The notes: a model not told the origin generated them from the sequence alone. A stretch of DNA of 64,000 bases from Lacinutrix sp. 5H-3-7-4 (GCF_000211855.2 NC_015638.1:2453001-2517000); one strand, 5' to 3'; positions 37,837 through 48,131 are shown, counted from the first letter of the stretch. Program-made: numbers and translations.

Positions 37837-37844
37837 TATTTTTG
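37837..37844 (+). promoter_or_regulatory. -7 element of lpd (TATTTTTG)
   Basis: TAnnTTTG match 59 nt before the lpd ATG. A TTG occurs at 37806-37808, but with 28 nt spacing it is too far to form the -33 element. Confidence 0.4.
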
Positions 37845-37903
37845 CTATAATAATCAATAAGATAGTCTTAAATACAAGATAAAATTCATTCTAAATATTA
37901 CTT

Positions 37904-39304
37904 ATGAGTAAATACGATGTAGCCATAATAGGCTCAGGACCTGGAGGATATGTAGCAGCAATACGTTGTGCACAACTAGGTATGAAAACTGCAATAATCG
38001 AAAAATATTCTACACTTGGAGGTACTTGTCTTAATGTAGGTTGTATACCTAGTAAAGCCTTACTAAGTTCATCTCATCATTACGAAGAAGCTACTAAACA
38101 TTTTGAAGAGCATGGAATAGAAATTCCAGGTGAAATTAAAGTTAATTTAGAAAAAATGATTGGTCGTAAACAAGCCGTTGTAGACCAAACAACTGGTGGT
38201 GTAGAGTTTTTAATGAAAAAAAACAACATCGATGTATTTACAGGTGTTGGTAGTTTTATAGATGCTACACATATTAAAATTGAAGGCGAAGAAACAACAG
38301 AAATTGAAGCAAAAAACACCATTATTGCAACAGGAAGTAAACCTTCAAACTTACCATTTATAACACTTGATAAAGAACGTATAATTACATCTACCGAAGC
38401 TTTAAAACTTAAAGAAATACCAAAACACATGATTGTTATTGGTGGTGGTGTAATAGGCTTAGAACTTGGTCAAGTATATAAAAGATTAGGAGCAGAAGTT
38501 ACCGTAATAGAATACATGGATAGAATTTTACCAACAATGGATGGTTCTCTATCTAAAGAATTAAATAAAGTCTTTAAAAAGGCTAAATTTAAAATGATGG
38601 TGTCTCACAAAGTACAATCTGTAGAGCGCAATGGAAATGAAGTTATTGTAAAAGCCGAAAACAAAAAAGGAGAAGTTGTAGAAGTAAAAGGAGATTACTG
38701 CTTAGTATCTGTAGGACGTAAACCATTTACAGATGGTTTAAATGCTGAAGCTGCAGGAGTAAAACTTACAGAAAGAGGCCAAATAGAAGTAAACGAACAT
38801 TTACAAACAAACGTTAGCAATATTTATGCAATAGGAGATGTTGTAAAAGGAGCAATGTTAGCACATAAAGCTGAAGAAGAAGGAACCTTTGTAGCCGAAA
38901 CTTTAGCAGGACAAAAACCACACATAGATTATAACTTAATCCCAGGTGTAGTATACACATGGCCAGAAGTTGCAGCAGTTGGTAAAACCGAAGAAGAATT
39001 AAAAGAAGCTGGAGCAGAATATAAAGTAGGACAATTTCCATTTAGAGCTTTAGGTCGTGCTAGAGCAAGTGGAGATATTGATGGTTTTGTAAAAATTCTT
39101 GCAGACAAAAATACAGATGAAGTATTAGGAGTACACATGGTTGGTGCACGTTGTGCAGATTTAATTGCAGAAGCAGTAGTAGCTATGGAGTTTAGAGCTA
39201 GTGCAGAAGATATTTCACGTATGTCTCACGCACATCCAACATTTGCAGAAGCAATAAAAGAAGCCGCTTTAGCAGCTACAGATGATCGTGCTTTACACGT
39301 ATAA
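37904..39304 (+). CDS. lpd: Dihydrolipoyl dehydrogenase
   Basis: 466 residues: FAD loop IGSGPGGYVAAI, redox disulfide GGTCLNVGCIPSK, NAD loop GGGVIGLELGQVYKRLGAEVTVIE, second FAD motif NIYAIGDVV, and the C-terminal active-site pair SHAHPTFAEAI (His-Glu). This is the E3 subunit of pyruvate/2-oxoglutarate dehydrogenase and the glycine cleavage system. It stands apart from E1 and E2 genes here. Confidence 0.97.
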   Translation: MSKYDVAIIGSGPGGYVAAIRCAQLGMKTAIIEKYSTLGGTCLNVGCIPSKALLSSSHHYEEATKHFEEHGIEIPGEIKVNLEKMIGRKQAVVDQTTGGVEFLMKKNNIDVFTGVGSFIDATHIKIEGEETTEIEAKNTIIATGSKPSNLPFITLDKERIITSTEALKLKEIPKHMIVIGGGVIGLELGQVYKRLGAEVTVIEYMDRILPTMDGSLSKELNKVFKKAKFKMMVSHKVQSVERNGNEVIVKAENKKGEVVEVKGDYCLVSVGRKPFTDGLNAEAAGVKLTERGQIEVNEHLQTNVSNIYAIGDVVKGAMLAHKAEEEGTFVAETLAGQKPHIDYNLIPGVVYTWPEVAAVGKTEEELKEAGAEYKVGQFPFRALGRARASGDIDGFVKILADKNTDEVLGVHMVGARCADLIAEAVVAMEFRASAEDISRMSHAHPTFAEAIKEAALAATDDRALHV

Positions 39305-39330
39305 AACAATAACTTTTTAAAAAGTTAAAT

Positions 39331-39361
39331 AAAAAAGCGAACCTAATGGTTCGCTTTTTTT
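39331..39361 (+). terminator. Rho-independent terminator after lpd
   Basis: AAAAAAGCGAACC/GGTTCGCTTTTTTT hairpin, 27 bp after lpd. Confidence 0.85.
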
Positions 39362-39384
39362 AAATTGTAAACTCAAAAAAATAG

Positions 39385-40122
39385 ATGTCTCAAGAAATTA
39401 AATTTGAAGAAAACGATGTTATTGGTGAAGCAACCTTAGATGTAATTGCAAAAGCCGATAAATTTAATAGATGGATGTACCAAACCATTAAACCTTATTG
39501 TAAAGGGAAAACTTTAGAAATAGGTAGCGGTATAGGTAATATATCAACATTTTTTCTTGAAGATGATTTTGAGATGGTTTTAACAGATATAAGACAAAAT
39601 TATTTTGAAAAACTAAACCAAAACTTTAATCAGTATTCAAATTTTTTAGGTTCTGAAATCATGAACCTAACCGATGAGGATTTTGATAAAAAGTTTGAAA
39701 AACATTTAGGTAAATATGATACTGTTTTTGCTTTAAATGTAGTAGAACATATAAAAGATGATGTTTTAGCAATTAAAAATTGTAAAAAACTGCTAAAAGA
39801 TAACGGACATTTAATAATACTAGTACCATCATACCAAACGCTTTATAATAAATTTGATAAAGAATTAGGGCATTATAGACGGTATACTAAAACGTCTCTT
39901 TCAAACATTTTTAAATTAAATAATTTTAAAATTATGCATAAGCAGCATTTTAATTTTATAGGTATTTTAGGTTGGTATGTAACAGGAAGTATTTTAAAAA
40001 AAGAAAGTATTCCAGGCGGACAAATGAAATTATACAATACTTTAGTACCAATATTTAAAATTATAGATAAACTTATTGCAAATAAAATAGGACTTTCTAC
40101 AATAGTGGTTGGTAAAAAATAG
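39385..40122 (+). CDS. Class I SAM-dependent methyltransferase
   Basis: 245 residues. SAM-binding motif I KTLEIGSGIGNISTFFL, acidic LTDIRQNY, and TVFALNVVEHIKDD; further NGHLIILVPSYQTLYNKFDKELGHYRRYTK resembles UbiE/COQ5-type or lipid/glycan methyltransferases. The substrate is unknown. It lies downstream of the lpd terminator and converges with the GYF-like gene, whose stop is 1 bp away. Confidence 0.85.
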   Translation: MSQEIKFEENDVIGEATLDVIAKADKFNRWMYQTIKPYCKGKTLEIGSGIGNISTFFLEDDFEMVLTDIRQNYFEKLNQNFNQYSNFLGSEIMNLTDEDFDKKFEKHLGKYDTVFALNVVEHIKDDVLAIKNCKKLLKDNGHLIILVPSYQTLYNKFDKELGHYRRYTKTSLSNIFKLNNFKIMHKQHFNFIGILGWYVTGSILKKESIPGGQMKLYNTLVPIFKIIDKLIANKIGLSTIVVGKK

Positions 40123-40123
40123 C

Positions 40124-40717
40124 TTATAAAGCTCCAATTAAATCTTTAATTCTAAGCCTTTTGTTATAGTTGTTTTCGTTAGTTTCTCTAATAAAACACT
40201 GGTCACTTAAAGCACCATTATTAACTTTATTAATTAATGTTTTTGCTGTGTATGGACCAAACTCTTCAGATTTATTTATAAAATAATATTCATGATTATG
40301 TATAATATTTTTTGCCTTACTTAAATACTTTGAGTGTAGGTAAGTGGTAATATCATCATAAGTATTTAAAACTTTATCACTTTTAGTTTCGTTTATAAAA
40401 ACAGCAAGTTCGTTAGATTTTCTATCAATGTCTAAGGTTAAAATGTCTTCATTTCTAAACGTCATTTTAATTACATTAATACTACCATCTTCACTGGTAA
40501 TACGAATATAATTTTCATTTACATAATGCCATTTAGCTTTAGAGATTGTATTATTTGTAGTTCTAGTTAATACGTTGTCTTCAGTAAATATATAAGTGGT
40601 TTTTGCTTCTTTTATAGTATTAACCAATAACCAATTTTGATTAACAAGAATACTCACCACATTATCGTGGTAAAAAGTATTATCTGGATTTAAAAAAAGC
40701 TTAGAAATATCACTCAT
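40124..40717 (-). CDS. GYF_2-domain protein
   Basis: 197 residues without signal peptide. The C-terminus (YYFINKSEEFGPYTAKTLINKVNNGALSDQCFIRETN) is a GYF_2-type domain (G-P-Y...L), usually a protein-interaction module; the first 130 residues show a beta-rich pattern with KAKWHYVNENYIRIT that I do not recognise. Convergent with the methyltransferase, 98 bp after the helicase stop. Confidence 0.7.
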   Translation of the reverse strand: MSDISKLFLNPDNTFYHDNVVSILVNQNWLLVNTIKEAKTTYIFTEDNVLTRTTNNTISKAKWHYVNENYIRITSEDGSINVIKMTFRNEDILTLDIDRKSNELAVFINETKSDKVLNTYDDITTYLHSKYLSKAKNIIHNHEYYFINKSEEFGPYTAKTLINKVNNGALSDQCFIRETNENNYNKRLRIKDLIGAL

Positions 40718-40815
40718 CGCTTAAATGTAAAAAATACGAGTTATTGTTAAAAATAAAACGGTATTTTTTCGATAAACGTATATTTATGCGTGTTTTATTG
40801 CGTACTTGGTAAGAA

Positions 40816-42171
40816 TTATTTTCTTTTATTTCTTTTGTTATAGTTTTTGTCACCGCGCGTTTTAGGTTTTTTATACTTAGCGGCAATTTTAAACTTGTAA
40901 GAACCACCTAAATTTTCTTTAGAATTTTTTTCAGATTTTTCATGAAATGCTGGTCCAGGAGCGTCTTCATCTTTTCTGCGTTTATTAGGGTTATTACGTT
41001 CTTTAATTTGTGGTCTTTCTTCTTCTATAAGTTCTGTAGAAATTTCAACGGTATCTGGAATTTCTTCTACATTAATAGTCATATCCATTAACGCTTCAAT
41101 ATCTTCTATAGCTTGTTGTTCTTTTTCTGTAGTAAACACCAAAGCATGACCTTCGCGTTCTGCACGACCTGTTCTACCAATTCTGTGCATGTAGTTTTCT
41201 GGATATTCTGGTGTGTCAAAGTTTATAACGTGCGACACATTATCTATATCTAAACCACGAGCCATAACATCTGTAGCAACTAAAATTCTATTTATGCCTT
41301 CTCGAAATTGCTCGATACTTCGTAATCTATAGTTTTGTGTTTTGTTAGAGTGTATAACACAAAGCTCTTCGTTATATTCTTCGTCTAAAGCTTCAAATAG
41401 GCGATCGGCCATTTTTTTATAAGCTACAAAAATAAGTACCTTATTATAGGTTTCTTCATCTTGCAATAAATGCTTAAGTAAATTTAGTTTAGTATAAAAA
41501 TTAGGCGCTTTGTAACGCGTTTGCTTAATATTTTCTAACGGCGTTCCAGAAGTAGCAATAGATACTTTTTCTGGCGATTTAAAGAAATCTACAATTAAAT
41601 CGTCTACATCTTTTGTCATTGTAGCAGAAAACATAATGTTTTGTCTGCGTGTTGGTAACAAATCGAAAATATTAATAAGTTGATGTCTAAAACCTAAATC
41701 TAGCATAACATCGACTTCATCGATAATTAATTTTTGAATAGATTTTAATTGTAAAACTCTACTTAAAGCCAAATCGTATAAACGTCCTGGAGTAGCAACT
41801 AAAATATCTATGCCTTGAGCAATAGCTTGTTTTTGTGTATTAATATTTGTGCCACCATAAACACCCAAAACACGATTGTTAATGTATTTAGAGAGTTTTT
41901 CAATCTCTTCAACAACTTGTACAACAAGTTCTCTAGTAGGTACTAAAACTAACACTCTTGGGTTTTCTTGTTTAGAAAACGGAAGATTTCTAAGCACAGG
42001 TAGCATATAGGCAAAAGTTTTACCTGTTCCTGTTTGTGCTATACCAACCATATCTTTTCCACTTGCAACCACATTAAAAGCTTCTGCTTGTATTGGTGTT
42101 GGTGTAGTGTAGCCCAAATCGTCTAGGGCATTATATAATGGTGTGTTTAAGTTTAAGTCTCTAAAAGTCAA
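40816..42171 (-). CDS. DEAD-box RNA helicase
   Basis: 451 residues with all core motifs: Q motif TPTPIQAEAF, AQTGTGKT, PTRELVVQV, the variant DEVD in place of DEAD, SAT, and HRIGRTGR. A charged, lysine-rich tail of about 75 residues (after TELIEEERPQ) is typical of cold-adaptation/ribosome helicases such as RhlE. It unwinds RNA, e.g. in ribosome assembly. A -7 element TAATTTTG occurs at 42190-42197, minus strand. Confidence 0.93.
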   Translation of the reverse strand: MTFRDLNLNTPLYNALDDLGYTTPTPIQAEAFNVVASGKDMVGIAQTGTGKTFAYMLPVLRNLPFSKQENPRVLVLVPTRELVVQVVEEIEKLSKYINNRVLGVYGGTNINTQKQAIAQGIDILVATPGRLYDLALSRVLQLKSIQKLIIDEVDVMLDLGFRHQLINIFDLLPTRRQNIMFSATMTKDVDDLIVDFFKSPEKVSIATSGTPLENIKQTRYKAPNFYTKLNLLKHLLQDEETYNKVLIFVAYKKMADRLFEALDEEYNEELCVIHSNKTQNYRLRSIEQFREGINRILVATDVMARGLDIDNVSHVINFDTPEYPENYMHRIGRTGRAEREGHALVFTTEKEQQAIEDIEALMDMTINVEEIPDTVEISTELIEEERPQIKERNNPNKRRKDEDAPGPAFHEKSEKNSKENLGGSYKFKIAAKYKKPKTRGDKNYNKRNKRK

Positions 42172-42189
42172 AGTAAATTATTTAAGCTA

Positions 42190-42197
42190 CAAAATTA
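42190..42197 (-). promoter_or_regulatory. -7 element of the helicase gene (TAATTTTG)
   Basis: TAnnTTTG match 18 nt before the start at 42171 on the minus strand; no -33 TTG found. Confidence 0.4.
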
Positions 42198-42212
42198 CTA
42201 TTTATATTTTGC

Positions 42213-43103
42213 TTACCCTAAATGATCCTCATGTATTTGTATACTGTAGGTTGCTGTAAAAGTTTCGCTTTCAGGTAATTTAATAATGCCCTCTTTTTCT
42301 TCTATTTTTTGATTTGTATTTTCATGATCTGCGACACCTAACCAAGGTTCTATGCAAACGTATGGTGCATTTGGTTTTGCCCAAATGCCCAAATAATTAA
42401 AGTCTTTAAAACTTAAATTAAGTATTTCGCCATGTATTTTACTAACTAAAGCTACTTTTCTAGACTTTAAATCTTTAAAAATAAGTGCGTCTTTATTAAA
42501 TAAATCTGGTCTTAATTGTATGCTATTTCCAGATTTAAAAACGGTTTCAGTTTTATCTGTTACTAAACCATTATCCATGTTTAGCAAATGGGTTTTTGAG
42601 ATTTCATTGTTTTCAAAAACTAAACTATAATCTGTATAGCTTTCGTTATTATATAATGGGCATTTAAATGCTGGATGACCACCAATTGAAAAGTAAATAG
42701 CTTTGTTGTCTAAGTTTTTTACTGTGTGTGCAATGTGGATGGTATTTTCTTCTAAAGTATAGGTAATTATAAATTGAAATTTAAAAGGGTAAATTTTTAA
42801 TAAATCTTCATTATACATTAGGCTAAAAACAAGACTATTTCTCGTTTGTTTTAAAAGTTTTATATTTTTATTATGCCTAACAAAGCCATGTTTAGGAAGC
42901 TTAAATGTTTTACCATTATAGGTGTAACTATCTTCTTTTAGAGCGCCAATAATTGGAAATAAATTAGGAGCAAAACTTCCCCAAACATCGGGATCTGCAT
43001 GCCACATAAATTGATTTTTGTTTTTTATAGCTGAAATTTCACAAAGTTCTGCACCTTTTGTATTGACTTTAATTTTTAAATTATTGTTAGTTAATTCGAA
43101 CAT
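42213..43103 (-). CDS. Aldose 1-epimerase-like (LacX-type) protein
   Basis: The start at 43103 (FELTNNNLKIKVNTKGAELCEI) fits this family, whose N-terminus has the pattern N-x-x-L-x-V-x-x-x-GAEL; the ATG at 43121 adds six extra residues. Motifs of galactose-mutarotase-like proteins appear: FSIGGHPAFKCPLY with the catalytic-like His, LGIWAKPNAPYVCIEPWLGVADHE. It would interconvert anomers of sugars. The substrate and whether it is secreted (no signal peptide) are unclear; it lies just upstream of the helicase gene on the same strand. Confidence 0.85.
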   Translation of the reverse strand: MFELTNNNLKIKVNTKGAELCEISAIKNKNQFMWHADPDVWGSFAPNLFPIIGALKEDSYTYNGKTFKLPKHGFVRHNKNIKLLKQTRNSLVFSLMYNEDLLKIYPFKFQFIITYTLEENTIHIAHTVKNLDNKAIYFSIGGHPAFKCPLYNNESYTDYSLVFENNEISKTHLLNMDNGLVTDKTETVFKSGNSIQLRPDLFNKDALIFKDLKSRKVALVSKIHGEILNLSFKDFNYLGIWAKPNAPYVCIEPWLGVADHENTNQKIEEKEGIIKLPESETFTATYSIQIHEDHLG

Positions 43104-43198
43104 GATTTTATTGGTTTTCAACGTTGTTTCTTGCTAAAATTTAAAGTTTTTCAAAAGTAATAAACCTTAAGAAATATGTTTTTTTAACATGGTTTTTT

Positions 43199-46100
43199 TT
43201 ATAATTTTTCAGCTTTCTTTTTAATAAGTTCTTCTGTTTGCGCTTTCCACTTATCACTTAAATAGTGCCAATCTGTCAAGGTGGTATAAGTTTTAAAATC
43301 ATGTTTTTGAGAGAGTTTAAAATCGGCTTTTACCACTGCTAAATAAGACTCTTCTGTGCCATCATACTCATAAATTAATGCATAGGCATAATAATTTATG
43401 CCGTTTAAATTAAGTGTGCCTAATACTTTTCTTTTTGTTGGCCATTCGTCTACTTCTTCTAAATATTGTTGTAAAGATAAGTTTGCAAACGCTGCTTCTT
43501 TATAATATTTTTTTGAAACCTTTTTAAAGTTATTTGCCTTATGGTATGCTTTCATAATATTATAGCGTGTATCTAAACTATCTAAAAGGGTATTGGTTAA
43601 CTGGTTTTCAAGTTTTAAATCGTGAAGAATTCTAATTTCTGAAGCTCTAAGCGCTAACCACTTGTTGTTTTTAATATCTAATAACTGATTTGTAAAATTA
43701 TCTATAGTTTGTGCTTGTTTGTTTTTAGGAAATGCCTCAAAATAATTTAGATAATTATAAATTATGGTTTGATGTGAGTAGTTAAAGTCTTTTGATGCTT
43801 TTTGATTAATAAATGTTTTTAAATCTTTAGTATTATTAATGGTTAAGCTATTAAATAGTGGAATAATATTGCTTTTGTTTTTATAACTAGATTTTAATAT
43901 TTGTGCTGATAAACTTAGTAGTTGTGATCTGTATTTTTTTGAGTCAATAAGTTTTAATAACCCATTATAATCCTCTATTGCCATTGGGATAGAATCAAAA
44001 TATGGAGAAAAAATAGCGTAATTATAATCTTCGGCTGCTTTAGGAGTATTATTTAAAAGTAACTTTCTATAAGTTGTTAAATTGTTGGGCGTTTTTAGTT
44101 CGGGAATTATTTGTAATATGCTTCTTTTTAAAGCTTCGTTTAAATTATTACTAGTGTATAGTTTTTCTAAAAAAGCAACTGTATTGTCATCTGAAACGTT
44201 ATTAAATTCATTAATTATAGCTTCAATTACTTTTTCTTTATTTTCTGTTGTTGCATACTTAGCATCTATGGCTTTATAAAGTTTTGGTACATCATCTTTA
44301 CTAAATTCATAATATGTAAATGCACCATAAGCTTGTTTAAATACTAAAGAGTCTTTAGACTTTAAATTGTTTAATAATAAATCTGTTTTAGAGCTGTAAT
44401 AATTAAATGAGGTAGTATTTGTTTTGGGTAAATAACCGTACAATAGGTTGTTGGTTGTTTTACTGTCAATATTTTCTTTGCTTACAAAAGCCGATGTATA
44501 AATAAATTTATCTTTATCTAACCAAAGTAAGTACTTACTATAAATACTATCTTGTTTTTGCATAACAACAAATTCTACACCTTCGTTATTATTAACTTTT
44601 ACTTTTTTGCTTCTTACAATAGTATCTGTGTAATTAGTAATGTTTTCTTTATTTAAATCGTAAAATTTAGCTAGGGTATCTATTTTAAAATAAGGTTTTA
44701 ATTTTGTAAAACCGAAGGCATAAATATCTCCTGATTGTTCGTTTTTAGTATAATAATCATAAGAATTATAAAAATACGTATCAGAATTATCATAATCTTC
44801 ATCTTCTAAAATTTCACGAATATTTTTAAAGCCTTTAAATTTTAAACCTTGTTTTTCATGAACAACAATAGGTTCTTCTTCAAAATCTGTAAGTTTAAAA
44901 GATTCAAAAAACGGATTGTTTGCATTTGCTTTTAATCCTTTTTCAAGTCTTTGCGCAAGAAGTAAATACGTTCTATTGCCTCTAAAAAACAATCTGCAAA
45001 TAGAATGAGAAACACCTTTAATATAAAGTTCATATTCCTTACCAATATAACCGTTTTGGTATATTGTTTTTGGTGTGCCAATAATTTCGGCTTTACCAGT
45101 AAATGTTTCTGCCATACCTGTAAACGATGCCTCTAAATCATCAATTCTATAGCCATTAGGTTGGTCGTTATATCGTATTATATAATTAGATTTATTTTTG
45201 GCATCTATGGCCATAAACATATTAATTATGTAAGGTTCTGTAGTGTCTTCAAACGGACTTTCAATTTCTCTAGAACGATCTAAAGGTTTGCTTGGCATTT
45301 TTACTGTAAAGGCTCCTTTTTTATGCTTAAACTCATACCAATTTGGTGTTGGTATAGCTTTAGGTTTTGTGATTTTTATAGAGTTTACAAAACGTGACAC
45401 CATTTTAGAGTTTAGTGAATTATAGTTTCCGTAGACTAAAAATTGATAAAAAATCCCATTTTTAAATGCAAAAACAGATTTTACACCATCTTTTTTTTGA
45501 TCACTTGGTTCAGGAATTTTTATGTCAATTTCATAACCTTGTGTACCACCAATTGTAATGGTTTTTTTGCTAACTATTTCTCCATTATATCGTGTAGCAG
45601 CATCTTCAATCATTTTTTCATAAAACATGGTTTTGTCTATTCCATTTTTAGATCTAAAATCTAAAGCAAAATAAGAATAGTTTGTACCGGTAATTAAGTC
45701 TGTGTAGATATAAGCATCAAGTCCCTCGTTATTTGATTCTATAGCAGGAATTCCTGGTGTTTGCAATGTGTAGCCATAATCTTCACTATTAAATGTATGC
45801 CAAGACATTTTAGAAGTATCTATAGTATAATTTTTTGCAACTCCTGTAAATTTAGCTTCTACAGGCGTAACTTTATAACCTTTATCGCGAAGCATTTTTA
45901 TAAGTCCCACATTTCCTGGTAAATGTGCTGCACCAACAGCCGAAAAAATAGAACTGTTTTTCATTTGTTTTATAATACTATTAGTCATTACAATGTTTCT
46001 ACTTTTCATTTCTTCTCCATAACCATCATAAGACATAATCATGGCGTCTATAGCATTAATATCGCCTGTTATATATACCTTTTTTAAGGCTTCAGTTTCA

Positions 46101-46729
46101 GTTTCATAAGTTTCTATGTCGTAAAAAAGCTCTTCTAAAAGTAGTTCGCGTTTTCTCTCATCTGTAGCATTTTCAAAATAAAATAATTGTGAATCGGTAT
46201 CTTCTAAACCTACAATTTCTTTTTGCATAGTCTTAGCATGACCTAAAAGGTGCATGTCTACAAAAGTTGTTTTATCGGTTTCTTTTTCACTATCAGGACT
46301 TAGCATAGACATTAAAATACTTGGGTCGTAAAGTGTAGATTCTTCAATATCGTAACCGTTTATAGCCTTAAACCGTTTGGCAATTTTGCTATATTCATCA
46401 TCATTTAAAAGTTTTTTAAACTGCAAATAAGCAAGCTCAATTTTTGGTTTTGTAAACATTTTTATCACTAAAGAATCGGGCTGAATTTCTAATGCAAATT
46501 TCTCGGTATTTTCAATTGCAGGCAAAACGGCATCGCTAAAATTAAAAGCGCGTTCGTCGCTAACATGCATTGTGCCAAATAAATAAGAAGGTTTACGTTG
46601 GTCTTTGCCTTCAATTTTCCATAATAAAGAATATTTAGATTTTTCTTGAGCAGATAATTGTAAACCGAAAATTAATAAAAGCAAAATGGTTAGTAAATGC
46701 TTTTTAAAATTAATAGAAAATAAAGTCAT
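43199..46729 (-). CDS. Very large TraB/GumN-family fusion protein
   Basis: 1176 residues, far longer than the roughly 300 of an ordinary TraB/GumN protein. Signal-peptide-like N-terminus (KKHLLTILLLLIFGLQLSAQ). Residues about 25-300 are the TraB/GumN domain: YLFGTMHVSDERAF with the metal-binding His, and VGAAHLPGNVGLIKMLRDKGYKVTPV with the second GxxH motif. The remaining ~850 residues hold at least two copies of a beta-rich module (GYEIDIKIPEP..., GYIGKEYELYIKG...) and a helical HEAT-like tail. TraB/GumN is a metal-dependent erythromycin-esterase-like/protease-like fold. The function is unknown; coding is beyond doubt. Confidence 0.85.
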   Translation of the reverse strand: MTLFSINFKKHLLTILLLLIFGLQLSAQEKSKYSLLWKIEGKDQRKPSYLFGTMHVSDERAFNFSDAVLPAIENTEKFALEIQPDSLVIKMFTKPKIELAYLQFKKLLNDDEYSKIAKRFKAINGYDIEESTLYDPSILMSMLSPDSEKETDKTTFVDMHLLGHAKTMQKEIVGLEDTDSQLFYFENATDERKRELLLEELFYDIETYETETEALKKVYITGDINAIDAMIMSYDGYGEEMKSRNIVMTNSIIKQMKNSSIFSAVGAAHLPGNVGLIKMLRDKGYKVTPVEAKFTGVAKNYTIDTSKMSWHTFNSEDYGYTLQTPGIPAIESNNEGLDAYIYTDLITGTNYSYFALDFRSKNGIDKTMFYEKMIEDAATRYNGEIVSKKTITIGGTQGYEIDIKIPEPSDQKKDGVKSVFAFKNGIFYQFLVYGNYNSLNSKMVSRFVNSIKITKPKAIPTPNWYEFKHKKGAFTVKMPSKPLDRSREIESPFEDTTEPYIINMFMAIDAKNKSNYIIRYNDQPNGYRIDDLEASFTGMAETFTGKAEIIGTPKTIYQNGYIGKEYELYIKGVSHSICRLFFRGNRTYLLLAQRLEKGLKANANNPFFESFKLTDFEEEPIVVHEKQGLKFKGFKNIREILEDEDYDNSDTYFYNSYDYYTKNEQSGDIYAFGFTKLKPYFKIDTLAKFYDLNKENITNYTDTIVRSKKVKVNNNEGVEFVVMQKQDSIYSKYLLWLDKDKFIYTSAFVSKENIDSKTTNNLLYGYLPKTNTTSFNYYSSKTDLLLNNLKSKDSLVFKQAYGAFTYYEFSKDDVPKLYKAIDAKYATTENKEKVIEAIINEFNNVSDDNTVAFLEKLYTSNNLNEALKRSILQIIPELKTPNNLTTYRKLLLNNTPKAAEDYNYAIFSPYFDSIPMAIEDYNGLLKLIDSKKYRSQLLSLSAQILKSSYKNKSNIIPLFNSLTINNTKDLKTFINQKASKDFNYSHQTIIYNYLNYFEAFPKNKQAQTIDNFTNQLLDIKNNKWLALRASEIRILHDLKLENQLTNTLLDSLDTRYNIMKAYHKANNFKKVSKKYYKEAAFANLSLQQYLEEVDEWPTKRKVLGTLNLNGINYYAYALIYEYDGTEESYLAVVKADFKLSQKHDFKTYTTLTDWHYLSDKWKAQTEELIKKKAEKL

Positions 46730-46819
46730 AAGATTGGGATAGTGAAACGTTTTATATATTATACTTAGAAAATAGTGAGATTCTTTTTAAATTTGAAAAG
46801 GTTAATATAAGCACTTTAA

Positions 46820-48118
46820 TTGAGAACAAGTAAAACAAAACAAATAGTTAATATTGAGGAATTTAAGAGAAAACTACTTTCTTGGGCACAACATTTTGAT
46901 GATGTTGTTTGGCTTGATTCCAACAATTACTCACAAAAATATTCAAATTATGATGCCGTTTTAGCGGTTGATGCATTTACAGCAATACAAACAGATTATC
47001 ATGATGCTTTTGGTAAACTTAAAGAATACCAAAACAATACTAACGATTGGATTTTTGGTTATTTAACTTACGATTTAAAAAACGATACCGAAAACTTAAA
47101 ATCTAATAATACCGATGGTTTAGCTTTTGCAGACCTGTATTTTTTTCAGCCTAAAAAAATCTTTTTGGTACAAGGTAATACGGTTACTATAAAATATTTA
47201 AATGCTGTTGATGATGAGTTAGAAATAGATTTAGAAACCATAGAGAATTATAAATCTACTATTAATACTCAAGCAAATACAAACATAAAAATTAAGCTGC
47301 GTACAAGTAAAGATGATTACTTTGAAAAAGTAGCAAAAATGCAATGGCATATAAATAGAGGTGATATTTACGAAGCTAATTTTTGTCAAGAATTTTATGC
47401 CGAAAATACAACCATAAACCCAATAGAAACTTATTATAAACTTAACGAAATTTCACAACCGCCATTTGCAACTTTTTTTAAAACAAATGATAAATATTTA
47501 CTCTCTGCTTCGCCAGAGCGATACATAAAAAAAGCAGGTACTAAAATCATTTCGCAACCTATAAAAGGTACAGCAAAACGCGAAAGCGATGCTATATTAG
47601 ACAATACATTAAAACATAATTTAATTACAGACCAAAAGGAACGTAGTGAAAATATTATGATTGTAGATTTAGTTAGAAACGATTTATCACAAACAGCCAC
47701 AAAAGGTAGCGTTGAAGTCGAGGAGCTTTGTAAAGTTTATAGCTTTAAACAAGTACATCAAATGATATCTACAGTAGTTTCTCAAGTAGAAAACACTATA
47801 GATCCTATAGAAGTTTTAAAAACTACATTTCCAATGGGAAGCATGACTGGAGCTCCAAAAATTTCAGCAATGAAAATTATTGAAACTCTAGAAGACGCTA
47901 AACGTGGTTTGTATTCTGGTTCTGTAGGTTACATTACTCCAGAGAACGACTTCGATTTTAATGTTATAATTCGTAGTATTTTATATAACGAAACACGGCA
48001 ATATGTTTCTTATTCTGTTGGTGGAGCAATTACTGCAAAAAGTAAACCAACTAGCGAATACGAAGAGTGTTTATTAAAGGCAAAAGCCATGCAAACAGTT
48101 TTAGAAAACAATAATTAA
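46820..48118 (+). CDS. pabB: Aminodeoxychorismate synthase component I-like
   Basis: 432 residues, chorismate-utilising enzyme. The motif QPIKGTAKR contains K249 where TrpE has Ala: Lys at this position forms a covalent intermediate in PabB, so the protein is more likely aminodeoxychorismate synthase than anthranilate synthase. NIMIVDLVRNDLS and FPMGSMTGAPKISAMKIIE complete the active site. It starts at TTG 46820 (no ATG is near) and is 13 bp upstream of tilS. It makes 4-amino-4-deoxychorismate for folate; PabA and PabC are not adjacent. Confidence 0.85.
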   Translation: MRTSKTKQIVNIEEFKRKLLSWAQHFDDVVWLDSNNYSQKYSNYDAVLAVDAFTAIQTDYHDAFGKLKEYQNNTNDWIFGYLTYDLKNDTENLKSNNTDGLAFADLYFFQPKKIFLVQGNTVTIKYLNAVDDELEIDLETIENYKSTINTQANTNIKIKLRTSKDDYFEKVAKMQWHINRGDIYEANFCQEFYAENTTINPIETYYKLNEISQPPFATFFKTNDKYLLSASPERYIKKAGTKIISQPIKGTAKRESDAILDNTLKHNLITDQKERSENIMIVDLVRNDLSQTATKGSVEVEELCKVYSFKQVHQMISTVVSQVENTIDPIEVLKTTFPMGSMTGAPKISAMKIIETLEDAKRGLYSGSVGYITPENDFDFNVIIRSILYNETRQYVSYSVGGAITAKSKPTSEYEECLLKAKAMQTVLENNN

Positions 48119-48131
48119 TAAGCAGTAACAC

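Noticed and set aside
38814-39041. Leu-rich minus-strand frame inside lpd
   Set aside because: It is the reverse reading of lpd codons; no start context, composition artefact.
46820-48118. Anthranilate synthase TrpE
   Set aside because: PIKGT with Lys249 and absence of trp neighbours favour PabB.
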